From assembly GCA_963847945.1 (NCBI GenBank), contig CAWKBX010000015.1, positions 248,001 to 312,000 on the forward strand: DNA of 64,000 bases. Direction: 5' to 3'. This document shows positions 45,800 through 54,888 of the stretch, in pieces. Under the pieces are notes generated by a model, which was given only the letters and a program-made list of their open reading frames with translations, made no database searches and was not told the DNA's origin. Numbering within the stretch: the first letter of the stretch is position 1; each line of letters opens with the position of its first letter. Both the position numbers and the translations under genes were made by a program. The stretch is from JANMJD01 sp963847945 (GTDB lineage: Bacteria; Actinomycetota; Acidimicrobiia; Acidimicrobiales; Ilumatobacteraceae).

Positions 45800-47029
45800 A
45801 TGGAGCGTCAGCTGCCGAATTGGCACCAACTCAAACCACTGTTGGCCCGCGCCCCGCGGACCGGGAGCCGGCTCGACCGTCGGTTGAATCGCGCCGCGAA
45901 TATCGCTGACCTGCGCAAACTCGGCCAACGGCGTACGCCACGCCCGGTCTTCGACTACGTCGACGGGGCGGCGGGCGACGAGATCAGCATGCGCCGGTCC
46001 CGCGAGGCGTTCGACCGGGTCGAATTCCTCCCTCGGGTGCTCCGTGACGTCTCGAAGGTCGATGCGACCACCACGATCCTGGGCCAGACGTCGGCGATGC
46101 CGTTCGCCTTCGCCCCCACCGGCTACTCGCGGATGATGCACGCCGAGGGCGAGCGAGCCGTGGCCCGGGTGGCGGCCAAGGCGGGCATCCCGTATGCCCT
46201 GTCGACGGTCGGCACCACGACCCCCGAGGACGTCGCCATTGCCTCGGGGACCGGACGGCGCTGGTTCCAGCTCTACGTATGGAACGACCGCGAGGCCAGC
46301 CGGGCGCTGATCGAGCGGGCCAAGGCGTCAGGTTTCGACGTGCTGATGCTCACCGTCGACGTCCCGGTCGGCGGCGCCCGCCTGCGCGACCTCCGCAACG
46401 GCCTGACGATCCCTCCGACGTTGACGTGGCGGACGTTTCTCAACGGGGCGATCCATCCCCGCTGGTTGTTCGACTTCCTCACCACCCCTCCCCCGACGTT
46501 TGCCACGCTCGATGAGCCGGCCGAGGAGGGCGAGAACATCCCGATGGCGTACATCGCCGGGCGGATGTTCGACCCGTCGGTCTCGTTCGCCGACCTCGAC
46601 TGGTTCCGCGAGATCTGGGACGGGCCGATCGTGATCAAGGGCATCCAGAACGTCGACGACGCCGTCGCCCTGGCCGACGCCGGAATGGACGGCATCGTCG
46701 TGTCGAACCACGGCGGCCGCCAGCTGGACCGAGCCTCAACGCCTCTGGAACTGCTCCCCCATATCGTCGAACAGGTCGGCGGCCGGATGGAGATCTTGCT
46801 CGACACCGGCGTGCGTAGCGGAGCCGACGTCGTTGCCGCCATTGCCATGGGCGCCACGGGGGTCCTCGTTGGTCGCGCCTACCTGTACGGCCTGATGGCC
46901 GGTGGGGAGCGGGGTGTGCAGCGCGCCTACGACATCCTCGCCGCTGATGTGGGTCGGTCGATGCAACTCCTCGGCGCTCGGTCGATCGCCGAGCTCCACC
47001 CCGGTCTGGTCCGCCTCCGGCCGACCTGA
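45800..47029 (+). CDS. FMN-dependent alpha-hydroxy-acid dehydrogenase (LldD/glycolate oxidase family)
   Basis: 409 residues from ATG 45800; earlier in-frame starts run through the sigma factor promoter region. TIM barrel with FMN: PTGYSRMMHAEGE, FQLYVWNDR, the catalytic SNHGGRQLD (His and Arg) and DTGVRSGADVVAAIAMGA. Likely L-lactate dehydrogenase (quinone) or mycofactocin-like relative; the substrate is not decidable from motifs. The 3' end overlaps the remains of the convergent EamA gene. Confidence 0.9.
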   Translation: MERQLPNWHQLKPLLARAPRTGSRLDRRLNRAANIADLRKLGQRRTPRPVFDYVDGAAGDEISMRRSREAFDRVEFLPRVLRDVSKVDATTTILGQTSAMPFAFAPTGYSRMMHAEGERAVARVAAKAGIPYALSTVGTTTPEDVAIASGTGRRWFQLYVWNDREASRALIERAKASGFDVLMLTVDVPVGGARLRDLRNGLTIPPTLTWRTFLNGAIHPRWLFDFLTTPPPTFATLDEPAEEGENIPMAYIAGRMFDPSVSFADLDWFREIWDGPIVIKGIQNVDDAVALADAGMDGIVVSNHGGRQLDRASTPLELLPHIVEQVGGRMEILLDTGVRSGADVVAAIAMGATGVLVGRAYLYGLMAGGERGVQRAYDILAADVGRSMQLLGARSIAELHPGLVRLRPT

Positions 47030-47557
47030 TGGAGTGCTGCGTACCTTCTTCCCGGGGGTCGGGCGCGCGTCGTGAGGGCGACTCCCACCAGTGAAATCGC
47101 TAGGCCGACGATCGCCAACGGTCCCATCCGTTCCCCGAACAGGATGCGCGCCTGCACCATCGACAACGCCGGGGTGAGGAAGAACAGGCTGCTCACCCGG
47201 GCTGCGGCCTGGCGCGAGATCAGCCACATCAACAGCAGGGTCGAGCCGATCGAGAGACCGAACACCGCCCATACCCCCGACCACAACGCGGTCGCCGTGC
47301 GCTGCCCACCACACGATCGGCCCCGAGATCTTCGGCTGACGAGTCAGCCGGGCGACGACCAGCAGAACTGCGGCCGAAATCGACAGGCGCAGCGAGATGA
47401 ATGTCAGCGGCCCGGCGTCGTCCAGGGCATAGCGGGCAACGACAAACCCCGACGACCACAGGAACACGAAGACCGCCGAGGCCACCGTCGCCAGCGCCGG
47501 GGCACGCGACGCTTCCACCGACGCGGACTTGCGCCGACCGGGTTCGGTCGACGTCAA
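46927..47557 (-). pseudogene. EamA/DMT-family transporter, internally deleted and frameshifted
   Basis: The start at 47557 overlaps the CoA-transferase stop (ATGA). The first 80 residues match the start of a DMT exporter (SAVFVFLWSSGFVVARYALDDAGPLTFI). After PKISGPIVWWAAH the sequence moves to another frame and continues with the last part of such a protein (LSIGSTLLLMWLISRQAAARV, SSLFFLTPALSMVQARILFGE). The middle, about 110 residues and four to six TM segments, is missing. The second fragment reads on to 46927 inside the lldD-like gene. Unlike the infB region, a simple base-calling error cannot explain the missing middle. Confidence 0.75.
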
Positions 47558-48747
47558 CCGAAGGCGTTGCGGGAGTGCAGGTCGGCGATCTCGTCCCAGG
47601 TGAAGCCCGCTTCGAGCAACACTTCCTCGGTGTGCTGACCCACCTCGGGGGCGACGATGCCGGGCGTCACGGGCGTATCCGACATGCGCAGCGGCGAGCC
47701 AACCACCGTCACCTCGTGCCCGTCGGGATGCTGAGCACGCATGAGATAGCCGTTGTCGTACACCGATTCGTCGGCGACGACCTCGGCATAGTTCCGTACC
47801 GGGGCATAGCGCACACCGATCTCGGAGAACGTCTCACACCACTCGGCCGTCGTCTGCCCGACAAAGCTGTCGGCCAACTCGACGAACAACTCATCGCGGA
47901 CCGACTTCGAGTACAGCAGTGGGGCGAAACGCTCACCGGACCCGATATCGGGCCGGTTGATCGCCGCATAGAACGCCGGGCGAGCCGCCGGGGGAACGCC
48001 GACGAGCGCTACCCACCCGTCGGAGGTGCGAAAGATGCCGTAGCCACCGTGGATCAGCGGATGACCGCGGTTCGCCGGGCCGGGCAATGTTCCGGTCATC
48101 AGATAAGCGGTGTACTCCGACGCCTGGGCCCAAATCTGACTGCCAAGTAGGGACGTCTCGACCTTCTGGCCTCGCCCGGTGCGATGACGTGCGAGCAGCG
48201 CAGCCATCACACCTGCTGCAAGGTGCTGCGAGGCGACGTGGTCGGCGATCGTCACGCCAACGGGCGTCGGATCACCACCGTCGACCCCGGTCGAGGCGAT
48301 CAAGCCACCGGCGGCCTGGCCGGCAAGATCGGCGCCCTCACGATGGGCATCGGGCCCGATCGTGCCAAACGTCGTTCCCGAGCCGTAGACCAGCCCCGGG
48401 TTGTCGGCGGCCAAATCCTCGTAGCCCAGCCCCCAAGCCTCCATCGTGCCTGGCTTGAAATTGGAGATCACGACATCGGCGCCGGCAACCAGTCGTTTGA
48501 ACACCGCGGCGCCATCGGCAGTCCGGAGGTCGAGGGCAACCGATCGTTTCCCCCGATTGCACGCCACGAAGAACCCACTGCGAGGGTCGGTCACCGGATC
48601 GAAGACCACCCAGCGGGCCTGATCACCGAAGCCCGACAACTCGACCTTGATCACGTCGGCACCCAGGTCCGACAACAACGCTGAGGCTTGCGGTCCCTGG
48701 ACCAACAAGCCGACCTCGATCACCCGAATACCCTCAAGAGCCCCCAT
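47554..48747 (-). CDS. CaiB/BaiF family (family III) CoA transferase
   Basis: 397 residues from ATG 48747 (a start at 48774 adds nine). Family III opening GALEGIRVIEVGLLVQGPQASALLSDLGADVIKVE, then FVACNRGKRSVALDL and EGADLAGQAAGG, which contains the likely catalytic Asp. It transfers CoA between carboxylates; donors and acceptors are unknown. It heads a two-gene unit with the decayed EamA transporter. Confidence 0.92.
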   Translation of the reverse strand: MGALEGIRVIEVGLLVQGPQASALLSDLGADVIKVELSGFGDQARWVVFDPVTDPRSGFFVACNRGKRSVALDLRTADGAAVFKRLVAGADVVISNFKPGTMEAWGLGYEDLAADNPGLVYGSGTTFGTIGPDAHREGADLAGQAAGGLIASTGVDGGDPTPVGVTIADHVASQHLAAGVMAALLARHRTGRGQKVETSLLGSQIWAQASEYTAYLMTGTLPGPANRGHPLIHGGYGIFRTSDGWVALVGVPPAARPAFYAAINRPDIGSGERFAPLLYSKSVRDELFVELADSFVGQTTAEWCETFSEIGVRYAPVRNYAEVVADESVYDNGYLMRAQHPDGHEVTVVGSPLRMSDTPVTPGIVAPEVGQHTEEVLLEAGFTWDEIADLHSRNAFG

Positions 48748-48820
48748 CCGCTCGATGGTAGGTGACTCCGCCACCGCAAACGGACGCGGAAAGGTCGTGC
48801 GCGGCGACGAAGAATCGTGC

Positions 48821-48826
48821 TAGCGT
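48821..48826 (+). promoter_or_regulatory. Candidate -10 box for a leaderless leuA leader transcript
   Basis: TAGCGT at 48821-48826 ends 8 bases before the leader-peptide ATG at 48835. A transcript from it would begin at or very near the AUG, so the leader could be translated as a leaderless mRNA, common in Actinobacteria. No ribosome binding site is seen before the ATG, and no clear -35 element. Confidence 0.35.
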
Positions 48827-48834
48827 TCACAGCG

Positions 48835-48879
48835 ATGACGCACTCGCCCAACCTGGCAACTGGACTCCTTCTTACATAG
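48835..48879 (+). CDS. Leucine-rich leader peptide upstream of leuA (14 aa)
   Basis: The frame reads MTHSPNLATGLLLT and stops at TAG 48877-48879. Four of 14 residues are leucine, three in a row (CTC CTT CTT) four codons before the stop. It is followed after 31 bases by an intrinsic terminator and then leuA. This is the architecture of ribosome-mediated attenuation, described for leuA genes of several Actinobacteria. Too short for ordinary gene finders; support rests on codon content plus position. Confidence 0.65.
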   Translation: MTHSPNLATGLLLT

Positions 48880-48910
48880 GGCGACCGCTTCGTTTCACGC
48901 GTTCGCCCGC

Positions 48911-48948
48911 ACCCCCCGCCCTCCCTGGCCGGGGGGTTCTTGATTTTT
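48911..48948 (+). terminator. Attenuator hairpin with U-tract before leuA
   Basis: ACCCCCC at 48911-48917 pairs with GGGGGGT at 48931-48937, extended by inner pairs, and is followed by TTCTTGATTTTT, the only clean U-tract hairpin noticed in this window. Another stem, GGGCGA (48879-48884) with TCGCCC (48903-48908), begins on the leader stop codon and abuts the terminator. That offers a leucine-dependent choice of structures. leuA starts 77 bases downstream. Confidence 0.65.
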
Positions 48949-49024
48949 CCGGCCGCTCCGCCCACTCGGCCTACACCGCCTCGACTTACCCGATACTGAA
49001 GAATTCGCCCCAAGGAACAACACG

Positions 49025-50701
49025 ATGCCTCCCCAAAATGTCACCCCCCGCAAGATGGCCTTCGACAAGTACAAGCCGTTCATTCCGGTCGTCCTCAAAG
49101 ACCGCACCTGGCCCGACCAGGTGATCGACACTGCCCCGCTGTGGTGCTCGGTCGATCTGCGCGACGGCAACCAGGCGCTGATTGAGCCAATGGACCCCGA
49201 GCGCAAGAAGCGCATGTTCGAAGCCCTGGTCAAGATGGGTTTCAAGGAGATCGAGGTCGGCTTCCCATCGGCCAGCCAGCCCGACTACGACTTCGTACGG
49301 ATGCTGATCGAGGAAGACCTGATCCCCGACGACGTCACCATTCAGGTGCTGGTGCAGTGTCGCCAAGACCTGTTGGAGCGCACCTACGAGTGTCTGCAAG
49401 GCGCGCCGCGGGCGATCGTCCACTTTTATAACTCGACCAACCCGCTGCAACGCCAGGTGGTGTTCGGGCTGGACAAGCCGGGGATCATCGACATCGCCGT
49501 CAACGCCGCCAAGCTGTGCCGCAAGCTGCAGGAAACGATGGGTTCGACCGACATCCGCTATGAGTACTCGCCCGAGTCGTTCACCTTGACCGAGCCCGAG
49601 TACGCCATCGAGATCTGTGAGGCGGTGATGGAGGTCATCGAGCCGACCCCCGAGCGGCCGCTCATCTTGAACCTGCCGGCGACGGTCGAGTGCTACTCCC
49701 CCAACGTCTATGCCGACGTTATCGAGTGGTTCGGCCGCACGATCCGCAACCGCTCATCGATCGTCTTGTCACTCCACCCACACAACGACCGCGGCTGCGG
49801 TGTCGCCGCGGCCGAGTTCGGCGTGATGGCGGGCGCCGATCGCGTCGAGGGCACCTTGTTCGGCAACGGTGAGCGCACCGGCAACGTCGACGTCGTCAAT
49901 CTGGCGATGAACCTGTTCATGAACGGCGTCGACCCGCAGTTGGATATCACCGACATCGACGCGCTGCGCCGCGTCGCCGAGTACTGCAACCGCCTGCCGG
50001 TGCACCCGCGGCATCCCTACGTCGGCGACCTGGTGTACACCGCCTTCTCGGGCTCGCATCAGGATGCGATCAAGAAGGGCTTCGACGCGTTGCCGCCCGA
50101 CTACGACATGTGGGGCGTGCCCTATCTGCCGATCGACCCCAAGCACGTCGGGCGTACCTACGAGGCGGTCATTCGGGTCAACAGCCAGTCGGGCAAGGGC
50201 GGCGTGGCGTATCTGATGAAGACCGAGCACGGCTACGACCTGCCCCGCCGACTGCAGATGGAGTTCTCCAAGACGATCCAGCACATCAGCGAGGACACCG
50301 GTACCGAGATCAACCCGACCCGCATGTGGGAGACCTTCGTCGCCGAGTACCTGCCGTCGGAACCGGCGATCCGCCTCGACTCCCACGAGATTCGCACAAG
50401 CGGAACGGCGACGTCGATCACGGCCCAACTGGTCGTCGACGGCGAGCGGCGCACGATCACCGGAGATGGCAACGGGCCGATCGACGCCTTCGTCAAGGCC
50501 GTGCGTGCCGCACTCGGGGTCAACATCGATGTCACCGACTATGCCGAGCACGCGACCAGCCAAGGCTCCGATGCCACCGCGGTCGCCTACGTCGAGACCA
50601 CCGACGACCAGGGCAACGTCCGCTGGGGCGTCGGCCAGGATCCAAACACGATCACCGCCTCGTTGCACGCTGTCGTCTCGGCCGTCCTGCGCCAGCGTTG
50701 A
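49025..50701 (+). CDS. leuA: 2-isopropylmalate synthase
   Basis: 558 residues. First committed step of leucine synthesis: acetyl-CoA plus 2-ketoisovalerate. LCSVDLRDGNQAL-like metal/ketoacid motif near residue 40 and HPHNDRGCGVAAAEFG carry the metal-binding residues, and GNGERTGNVD the conserved Gly-rich segment; the C-terminal 130 residues form the leucine-sensing regulatory domain. AAGGAA precedes the ATG. Regulation is probably by attenuation in the leader at 48835-48948 plus feedback inhibition. Confidence 0.97.
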   Translation: MPPQNVTPRKMAFDKYKPFIPVVLKDRTWPDQVIDTAPLWCSVDLRDGNQALIEPMDPERKKRMFEALVKMGFKEIEVGFPSASQPDYDFVRMLIEEDLIPDDVTIQVLVQCRQDLLERTYECLQGAPRAIVHFYNSTNPLQRQVVFGLDKPGIIDIAVNAAKLCRKLQETMGSTDIRYEYSPESFTLTEPEYAIEICEAVMEVIEPTPERPLILNLPATVECYSPNVYADVIEWFGRTIRNRSSIVLSLHPHNDRGCGVAAAEFGVMAGADRVEGTLFGNGERTGNVDVVNLAMNLFMNGVDPQLDITDIDALRRVAEYCNRLPVHPRHPYVGDLVYTAFSGSHQDAIKKGFDALPPDYDMWGVPYLPIDPKHVGRTYEAVIRVNSQSGKGGVAYLMKTEHGYDLPRRLQMEFSKTIQHISEDTGTEINPTRMWETFVAEYLPSEPAIRLDSHEIRTSGTATSITAQLVVDGERRTITGDGNGPIDAFVKAVRAALGVNIDVTDYAEHATSQGSDATAVAYVETTDDQGNVRWGVGQDPNTITASLHAVVSAVLRQR

Positions 50702-50770
50702 GCCGTCGTCGGGCAGGCGGCAAGCCGGGCTGCGCCAACGCTGCGGCCCGGTTCGCCTAGCCTTGTCCGC

Positions 50771-51262
50771 ATGAAACGTTGGTTACGCCGTTTGTCGGCA
50801 CTCGGGCTGCTTGGCGGGGTCGCGGGTTGGTTCATCAAGAAGCGTTCGGGCAGTGACGCCGCGGCATCCGACGCCGCGTGGCCGCCGCTGCGCCTCGTCG
50901 ATCCGATCCCACCGACTCGCCCAAATCCAGCCTCGGCGACAACCGTTCAGGTAGAGGATCTCGCCGACGCCGACACCGCCCCGTACGGGTTCGCCTCGAT
51001 CCCCGAGCCCGAGCCCGAGGCCGAGCCCGAGCCCGGCTCCGAACCGGGTCCTGTTGCCGATGGCCTGGCCGAGAGCGTGGCCGGGCGGTGGGTGGAGCCG
51101 GTTGACGGCGCCTGCCCGATCAGTCATCCGATCAAGGCCAACGCCCAGTCGATGATCTTCCATGTGCCCGGCGGCCGATCATATGCTCGCACGATTGCCG
51201 AGCGCTGCTACACGTCTGGAGATGCGGCGGTCGCCGACGGCTATCGTCGGGCCAAGGTCTAA
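50771..51262 (+). CDS. Membrane-anchored 'sunset' domain protein
   Basis: 163 residues. A short basic N-terminus and one hydrophobic segment (about 8-22) precede an acidic linker with an EPEPEPEAEPEPEPG-type repeat. The last 55 residues (CPISHPIKANAQSMIFHVPGG, then CYTSGDAAVADGYRRAK) match the actinobacterial sunset domain, named for its sequence and of unknown function. The two cysteines are conserved in the family. Confidence 0.75.
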   Translation: MKRWLRRLSALGLLGGVAGWFIKKRSGSDAAASDAAWPPLRLVDPIPPTRPNPASATTVQVEDLADADTAPYGFASIPEPEPEAEPEPGSEPGPVADGLAESVAGRWVEPVDGACPISHPIKANAQSMIFHVPGGRSYARTIAERCYTSGDAAVADGYRRAKV

Positions 51263-51303
51263 CCCGATCGCCGCCGCGACCGGTCTTCAACAACGGGGAA
51301 ACA

Positions 51304-51495
51304 ATGCGAGTCATCGTGGATTTTGACGTGTGTGCATCGACGGGAGCCTGCATGCAGGTCTGCCCCGAGGTCTTCGAAGTGCGCTCCGACGGCTACCTGT
51401 ACATCTTGCAGGAGGAGCCCGGCGAGGAGTTGCGCGACAAGGTCACGCAGGCCGCCGACCTGTGCCCGACCGCGGCGATCACGATCGAAGACTGA
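51304..51495 (+). CDS. Small ferredoxin, CX5CX3CP...CP pattern
   Basis: 63 residues. Related to the single-cluster ferredoxins that serve actinobacterial P450s. Cysteines are C10, C16, C20 and C54. The common [3Fe-4S] type has three ligands (with Ala or His at an intermediate place), so the extra C20 before Pro could allow a fourth ligand. GGGGAA lies upstream. It precedes serA; no P450 is in the window. Confidence 0.88.
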   Translation: MRVIVDFDVCASTGACMQVCPEVFEVRSDGYLYILQEEPGEELRDKVTQAADLCPTAAITIED

Positions 51496-51596
51496 CGACG
51501 GTCATCATCGATCTTCGGGCCCGGGTGTCCGGCTTCGCAGTTGATTTTCCGTCAACTCCCGATGGTTGAGCCACTGCTGCTCGCCAAGATGTGACC

Positions 51597-53183
51597 ATGG
51601 CACCACGCATCCTGGTCACTGAAGAGATCGCCGAGGCCGGCCTTGATCGCCTGCGCGCCGCCGGCTACGACGTCGATGTCCGACTGGAGCCGTCGCCCGG
51701 CGACTTGCTCGCGGCCATTGTCGGGGCCCAGGCATTGATCGTCCGCTCGGCGACCAAGGTCACTCCCGAAGTGCTCGCCGCCGGTTCCGAGCTGGTCGTC
51801 GTCGGCCGCGCCGGCATCGGCCTCGACAACATCGACGTCGAGGCCGCCACCCGCCAGGGCGTGATGGTCGTCAACGCCCCACAGTCGAACGTCGTATCGG
51901 CGGCGGAGCACACGATGGCGATGCTCCTGGCCCAGGCTCGCAACATCCCCCAAGCCCATGCCGCCCTGGTGGCCGGGCGCTGGGAGCGCAGCAGATGGGA
52001 AGGGGTCGAACTCGCCGACAAGACGCTCGGCATTCTCGGCCTCGGCCGGATCGGTCGCCTCGTAGCCCAGCGGGCAGTCGCCTTCGGTATGCGCCTGGTC
52101 GCCTTCGACCCCTACGTCACCGCCGAGCGCGCCCGCCATCTCAACGTGACGATGATGCCACTCGAGCAACTGATCACCGAATCGGACTTCGTCACGGTTC
52201 ACCTCCCCCGCAACGCCGAGACCATCGGCCTGATCGGCAGGGAAATGCTCCTCAAGGCGAAGCCCAACCTGCGGGTGATCAATGTCGCCCGCGGCGGCAT
52301 CGTCAACGAGGCCGACCTCGCCGAAGCGATCCGCGATGGGGTGATCGCCGGCGCCGCACTCGACGTGTTCGTCACCGAGCCAACCACGCAGTCACCGCTG
52401 TTCGAACTCGAATCGGTCGTCGTCACGCCGCATCTCGGGGCATCGACGCGCGAGGCGCAAGACAAGGCCGGCGACACGATTGCCGACATGGTCCGGCTGG
52501 CGCTCGACGGTGAGTTCGTACCGTTCGCGGTCAACATCGATGCAGCGGAAGCCAACCAGACCCTCCAACCGTTCCTCCCGCTCGCCGAACGGCTCGGCCG
52601 GCTGTTCGCCTCGCTCGTCGGCGAGGTGCCCGAGAGCATCGAGGTCTGCACCGAGGGCGAGATCGCCGAATACGACGACCGGATCATTGTGTTGTCGGTG
52701 CTCAAGGGGTTCTTCTCGGGAGTCACCGACGGCCCGGTCACCTATGTGAACGCCCCGCAACTGGCTCGCGAGCAAGGGCTTGAAGTCCGCACCGTGAACT
52801 GCACAACCTCTCCCGACTACACCAATCTGGTGACGTTGCGCGGCGGCGGACACTCGCTCGGCGGGACGCTGGTGGGTCGCCGCAGTGAACCCCGCATTGT
52901 CGAGATCGACGGCCATGTCACCGAGGTGCCTCCGGCCGAACACATGCTGCTCGTCCACAACGACGACCGCCCCGGAGTGATCGGCATCCTCGGCACGCTG
53001 CTCGGCAACGCCAACATCAACATCGCCGACATGGACGTCGCCCGCACCCGCGAACCCGGCTCGGCCGTGATGGTCATCGCCCCCACCGAGGCGGTGCCCG
53101 ATGACGTCATCACGGTGCTCGGACGGGCCCCGGGGATCACCAGCGTGCGCCAACTCACCAGCGGATCGTCGATCAGGACGTAA
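51597..53183 (+). CDS. serA: D-3-phosphoglycerate dehydrogenase
   Basis: 528 residues, the long actinobacterial form. First step of serine synthesis. The nucleotide-binding GILGLGRIGRLVAQRAVAFG, the catalytic VARGGIVNEADL and the PHLGASTREAQ His are present, followed by an intervening domain and a C-terminal ACT domain (MLLVHNDDRPGVIGILGTLLG) for serine feedback. ATG 51597 is preferred to GTG 51591. Confidence 0.96.
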   Translation: MAPRILVTEEIAEAGLDRLRAAGYDVDVRLEPSPGDLLAAIVGAQALIVRSATKVTPEVLAAGSELVVVGRAGIGLDNIDVEAATRQGVMVVNAPQSNVVSAAEHTMAMLLAQARNIPQAHAALVAGRWERSRWEGVELADKTLGILGLGRIGRLVAQRAVAFGMRLVAFDPYVTAERARHLNVTMMPLEQLITESDFVTVHLPRNAETIGLIGREMLLKAKPNLRVINVARGGIVNEADLAEAIRDGVIAGAALDVFVTEPTTQSPLFELESVVVTPHLGASTREAQDKAGDTIADMVRLALDGEFVPFAVNIDAAEANQTLQPFLPLAERLGRLFASLVGEVPESIEVCTEGEIAEYDDRIIVLSVLKGFFSGVTDGPVTYVNAPQLAREQGLEVRTVNCTTSPDYTNLVTLRGGGHSLGGTLVGRRSEPRIVEIDGHVTEVPPAEHMLLVHNDDRPGVIGILGTLLGNANINIADMDVARTREPGSAVMVIAPTEAVPDDVITVLGRAPGITSVRQLTSGSSIRT

Positions 53184-53193
53184 TCTCAACCAC

Positions 53194-54360
53194 GTGCCTG
53201 ATCCGGACCTGGAAACCATCGAGCGGTGGTTCGTCGGGCGAGGCGTCCCGCACTTCATCGACGCCTACGCGGCGACGACCGACATCTGGAACCGGGCGAT
53301 TCCGCTGCTGGTGGCCGGCTACCTGCTCGGCGGGTTGAACGCCCTCGACATCAAACGCAGCCTCGGATGGAACATCGTCGCCTTCGGGGTGATCCTCGTC
53401 ATCCTCGCTGCCGCCTGGGCGATCACCAACCGGGCGCGCCATCGGCGGCTGTGGTCGCCGCCGAGCATCATCGGGCCCGCCGAACTGGCCGTTTTCGTGG
53501 TCGGCCCGGCAATTCCCTCGGTCGCGCTCGGTCAATGGCCCGATGCCATCCAAACCGTGCTCGAAGGCCTCGCAGTGCTGCTCACCATCTATCTGGTGAC
53601 CAGCTATGGCGTCGTGCCGCTGTCGACCTGGGCCGCCCGCCGGTCGGGGGCGCAGCTGAAATCGTTCGGCAACGTCGTGGTTCGGGTACTCCCCCTGCTG
53701 CTGTTGTTCATCTTGACGTTGTTCATCAACGCCGAGGTGTGGCAGGTCGCCGGCGCGCTCCAAGGGACGGCGTACTGGCTGACGCTGGGCATCTTCTTCC
53801 TACTTGGCTCGGTCTTCGTACTGTCACGGGTCCCCGGCCTGGTCGCCTCGCTCTCCAACTTCGATACATGGGAGGAGGTCCACGAACTGCTGGCCAACAC
53901 GCCGGCGGCCGGACTGCCGTGCCCCACCGAGGGGGATCCCGACGAGACACCGATCAGGCGACGCGAGCGCTTCAACATCGGGCTCGTCTCAGTGTTCAGC
54001 CAGGCCCAGCAAGTCACCTTGATGGTCGCGATGATGTTCGGATTCCTGGTGCTCTTCGGATTCCTCGCCATTCCCATCACGGCCGCTTCAACGTGGACCA
54101 CCTTGCCCGTCGATCAGATTCACGTGCTGTTCCGCTTCGGGGAGCGCCCGATGGTGATCACCGAACCGCTCATGCGCGTCGCCGGCTTCCTCGCCGCCTT
54201 CACCGGGATGTACTTCACCGTCGTGTTGGCCACCGACTCCACGTATCGCGACGAAGTGGCCCAGGACGTCGCCCCCGAGATTCGCCAGGCCTTCGCGGTC
54301 CGGGCCGCGTATCTGCATGCGATGGCGCTCCGCAACGCGCCGACCGCGGACGACCGCTAG
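53194..54360 (+). CDS. Integral membrane protein of unknown function
   Basis: 388 residues from GTG 53194, 10 bases after serA ends, so possibly co-transcribed. About six hydrophobic segments with a large polar loop in the middle (residues about 225-265). The sequence VITEPLMRVAGFLAAFTGMYFTV forms the last segment. I recognise similar 'hypothetical membrane' proteins in Actinobacteria but no function. Confidence 0.75.
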   Translation: MPDPDLETIERWFVGRGVPHFIDAYAATTDIWNRAIPLLVAGYLLGGLNALDIKRSLGWNIVAFGVILVILAAAWAITNRARHRRLWSPPSIIGPAELAVFVVGPAIPSVALGQWPDAIQTVLEGLAVLLTIYLVTSYGVVPLSTWAARRSGAQLKSFGNVVVRVLPLLLLFILTLFINAEVWQVAGALQGTAYWLTLGIFFLLGSVFVLSRVPGLVASLSNFDTWEEVHELLANTPAAGLPCPTEGDPDETPIRRRERFNIGLVSVFSQAQQVTLMVAMMFGFLVLFGFLAIPITAASTWTTLPVDQIHVLFRFGERPMVITEPLMRVAGFLAAFTGMYFTVVLATDSTYRDEVAQDVAPEIRQAFAVRAAYLHAMALRNAPTADDR

Positions 54361-54431
54361 CGTTCCCATCGACCGCCCGCGTCCAAGAGCACGGCGGCAA
54401 GACACCGCAATCCTCAGGGGAGAAGCACACG

Positions 54432-54836
54432 ATGGCTCACGATTTCCTGTCCGACGGCTGGTTCGACGCGGTGAAGGAACTGCGCGACAAGTACGCCGAT
54501 GAGGCGCCCAAGGTGCCGTACTCGATCCGGATGAACCAGGTGATCACGGCCGCCCCGTTCACCGACGACGACGTCAAGATCTTCCTCGATACGTCCGACG
54601 GCTCGATGGTGATGGACAAGGGTGAGCTCGAGAACCCCGAGCTCACCCTGACCACCGACTGGGAAACGGCCCGCAAGATCTTCGTCGAGCAGGACCAGGC
54701 CGCCGGCATGCAGGCGTTCATGAGCGGCAAGATCAAGGTGCAGGGCGACATGATGAAGATGATGCAGATGAACGCAGTACCGCCCGACGATTTCGCCAAG
54801 AAGATCGCCAACGAGATCAAGGATCTGACGGCCTGA
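54432..54836 (+). CDS. SCP2 sterol-binding domain protein
   Basis: 134 residues from ATG 54432 with GGGGAG upstream. A stand-alone SCP2 domain, a hydrophobic-ligand binding fold: strands around FLDTSDGSMVMDKG and LTLTTDWETARKIF, then QAFMSGKIKVQGDMMKMM near the end. Likely binds lipids or acyl-CoAs; family members often accompany lipid catabolism. Confidence 0.9.
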   Translation: MAHDFLSDGWFDAVKELRDKYADEAPKVPYSIRMNQVITAAPFTDDDVKIFLDTSDGSMVMDKGELENPELTLTTDWETARKIFVEQDQAAGMQAFMSGKIKVQGDMMKMMQMNAVPPDDFAKKIANEIKDLTA

Positions 54837-54888
54837 CGATCGGGCCCGTCACGCTGGTTCACCGGCTGCGCCCGGCTCCCACCCTACG

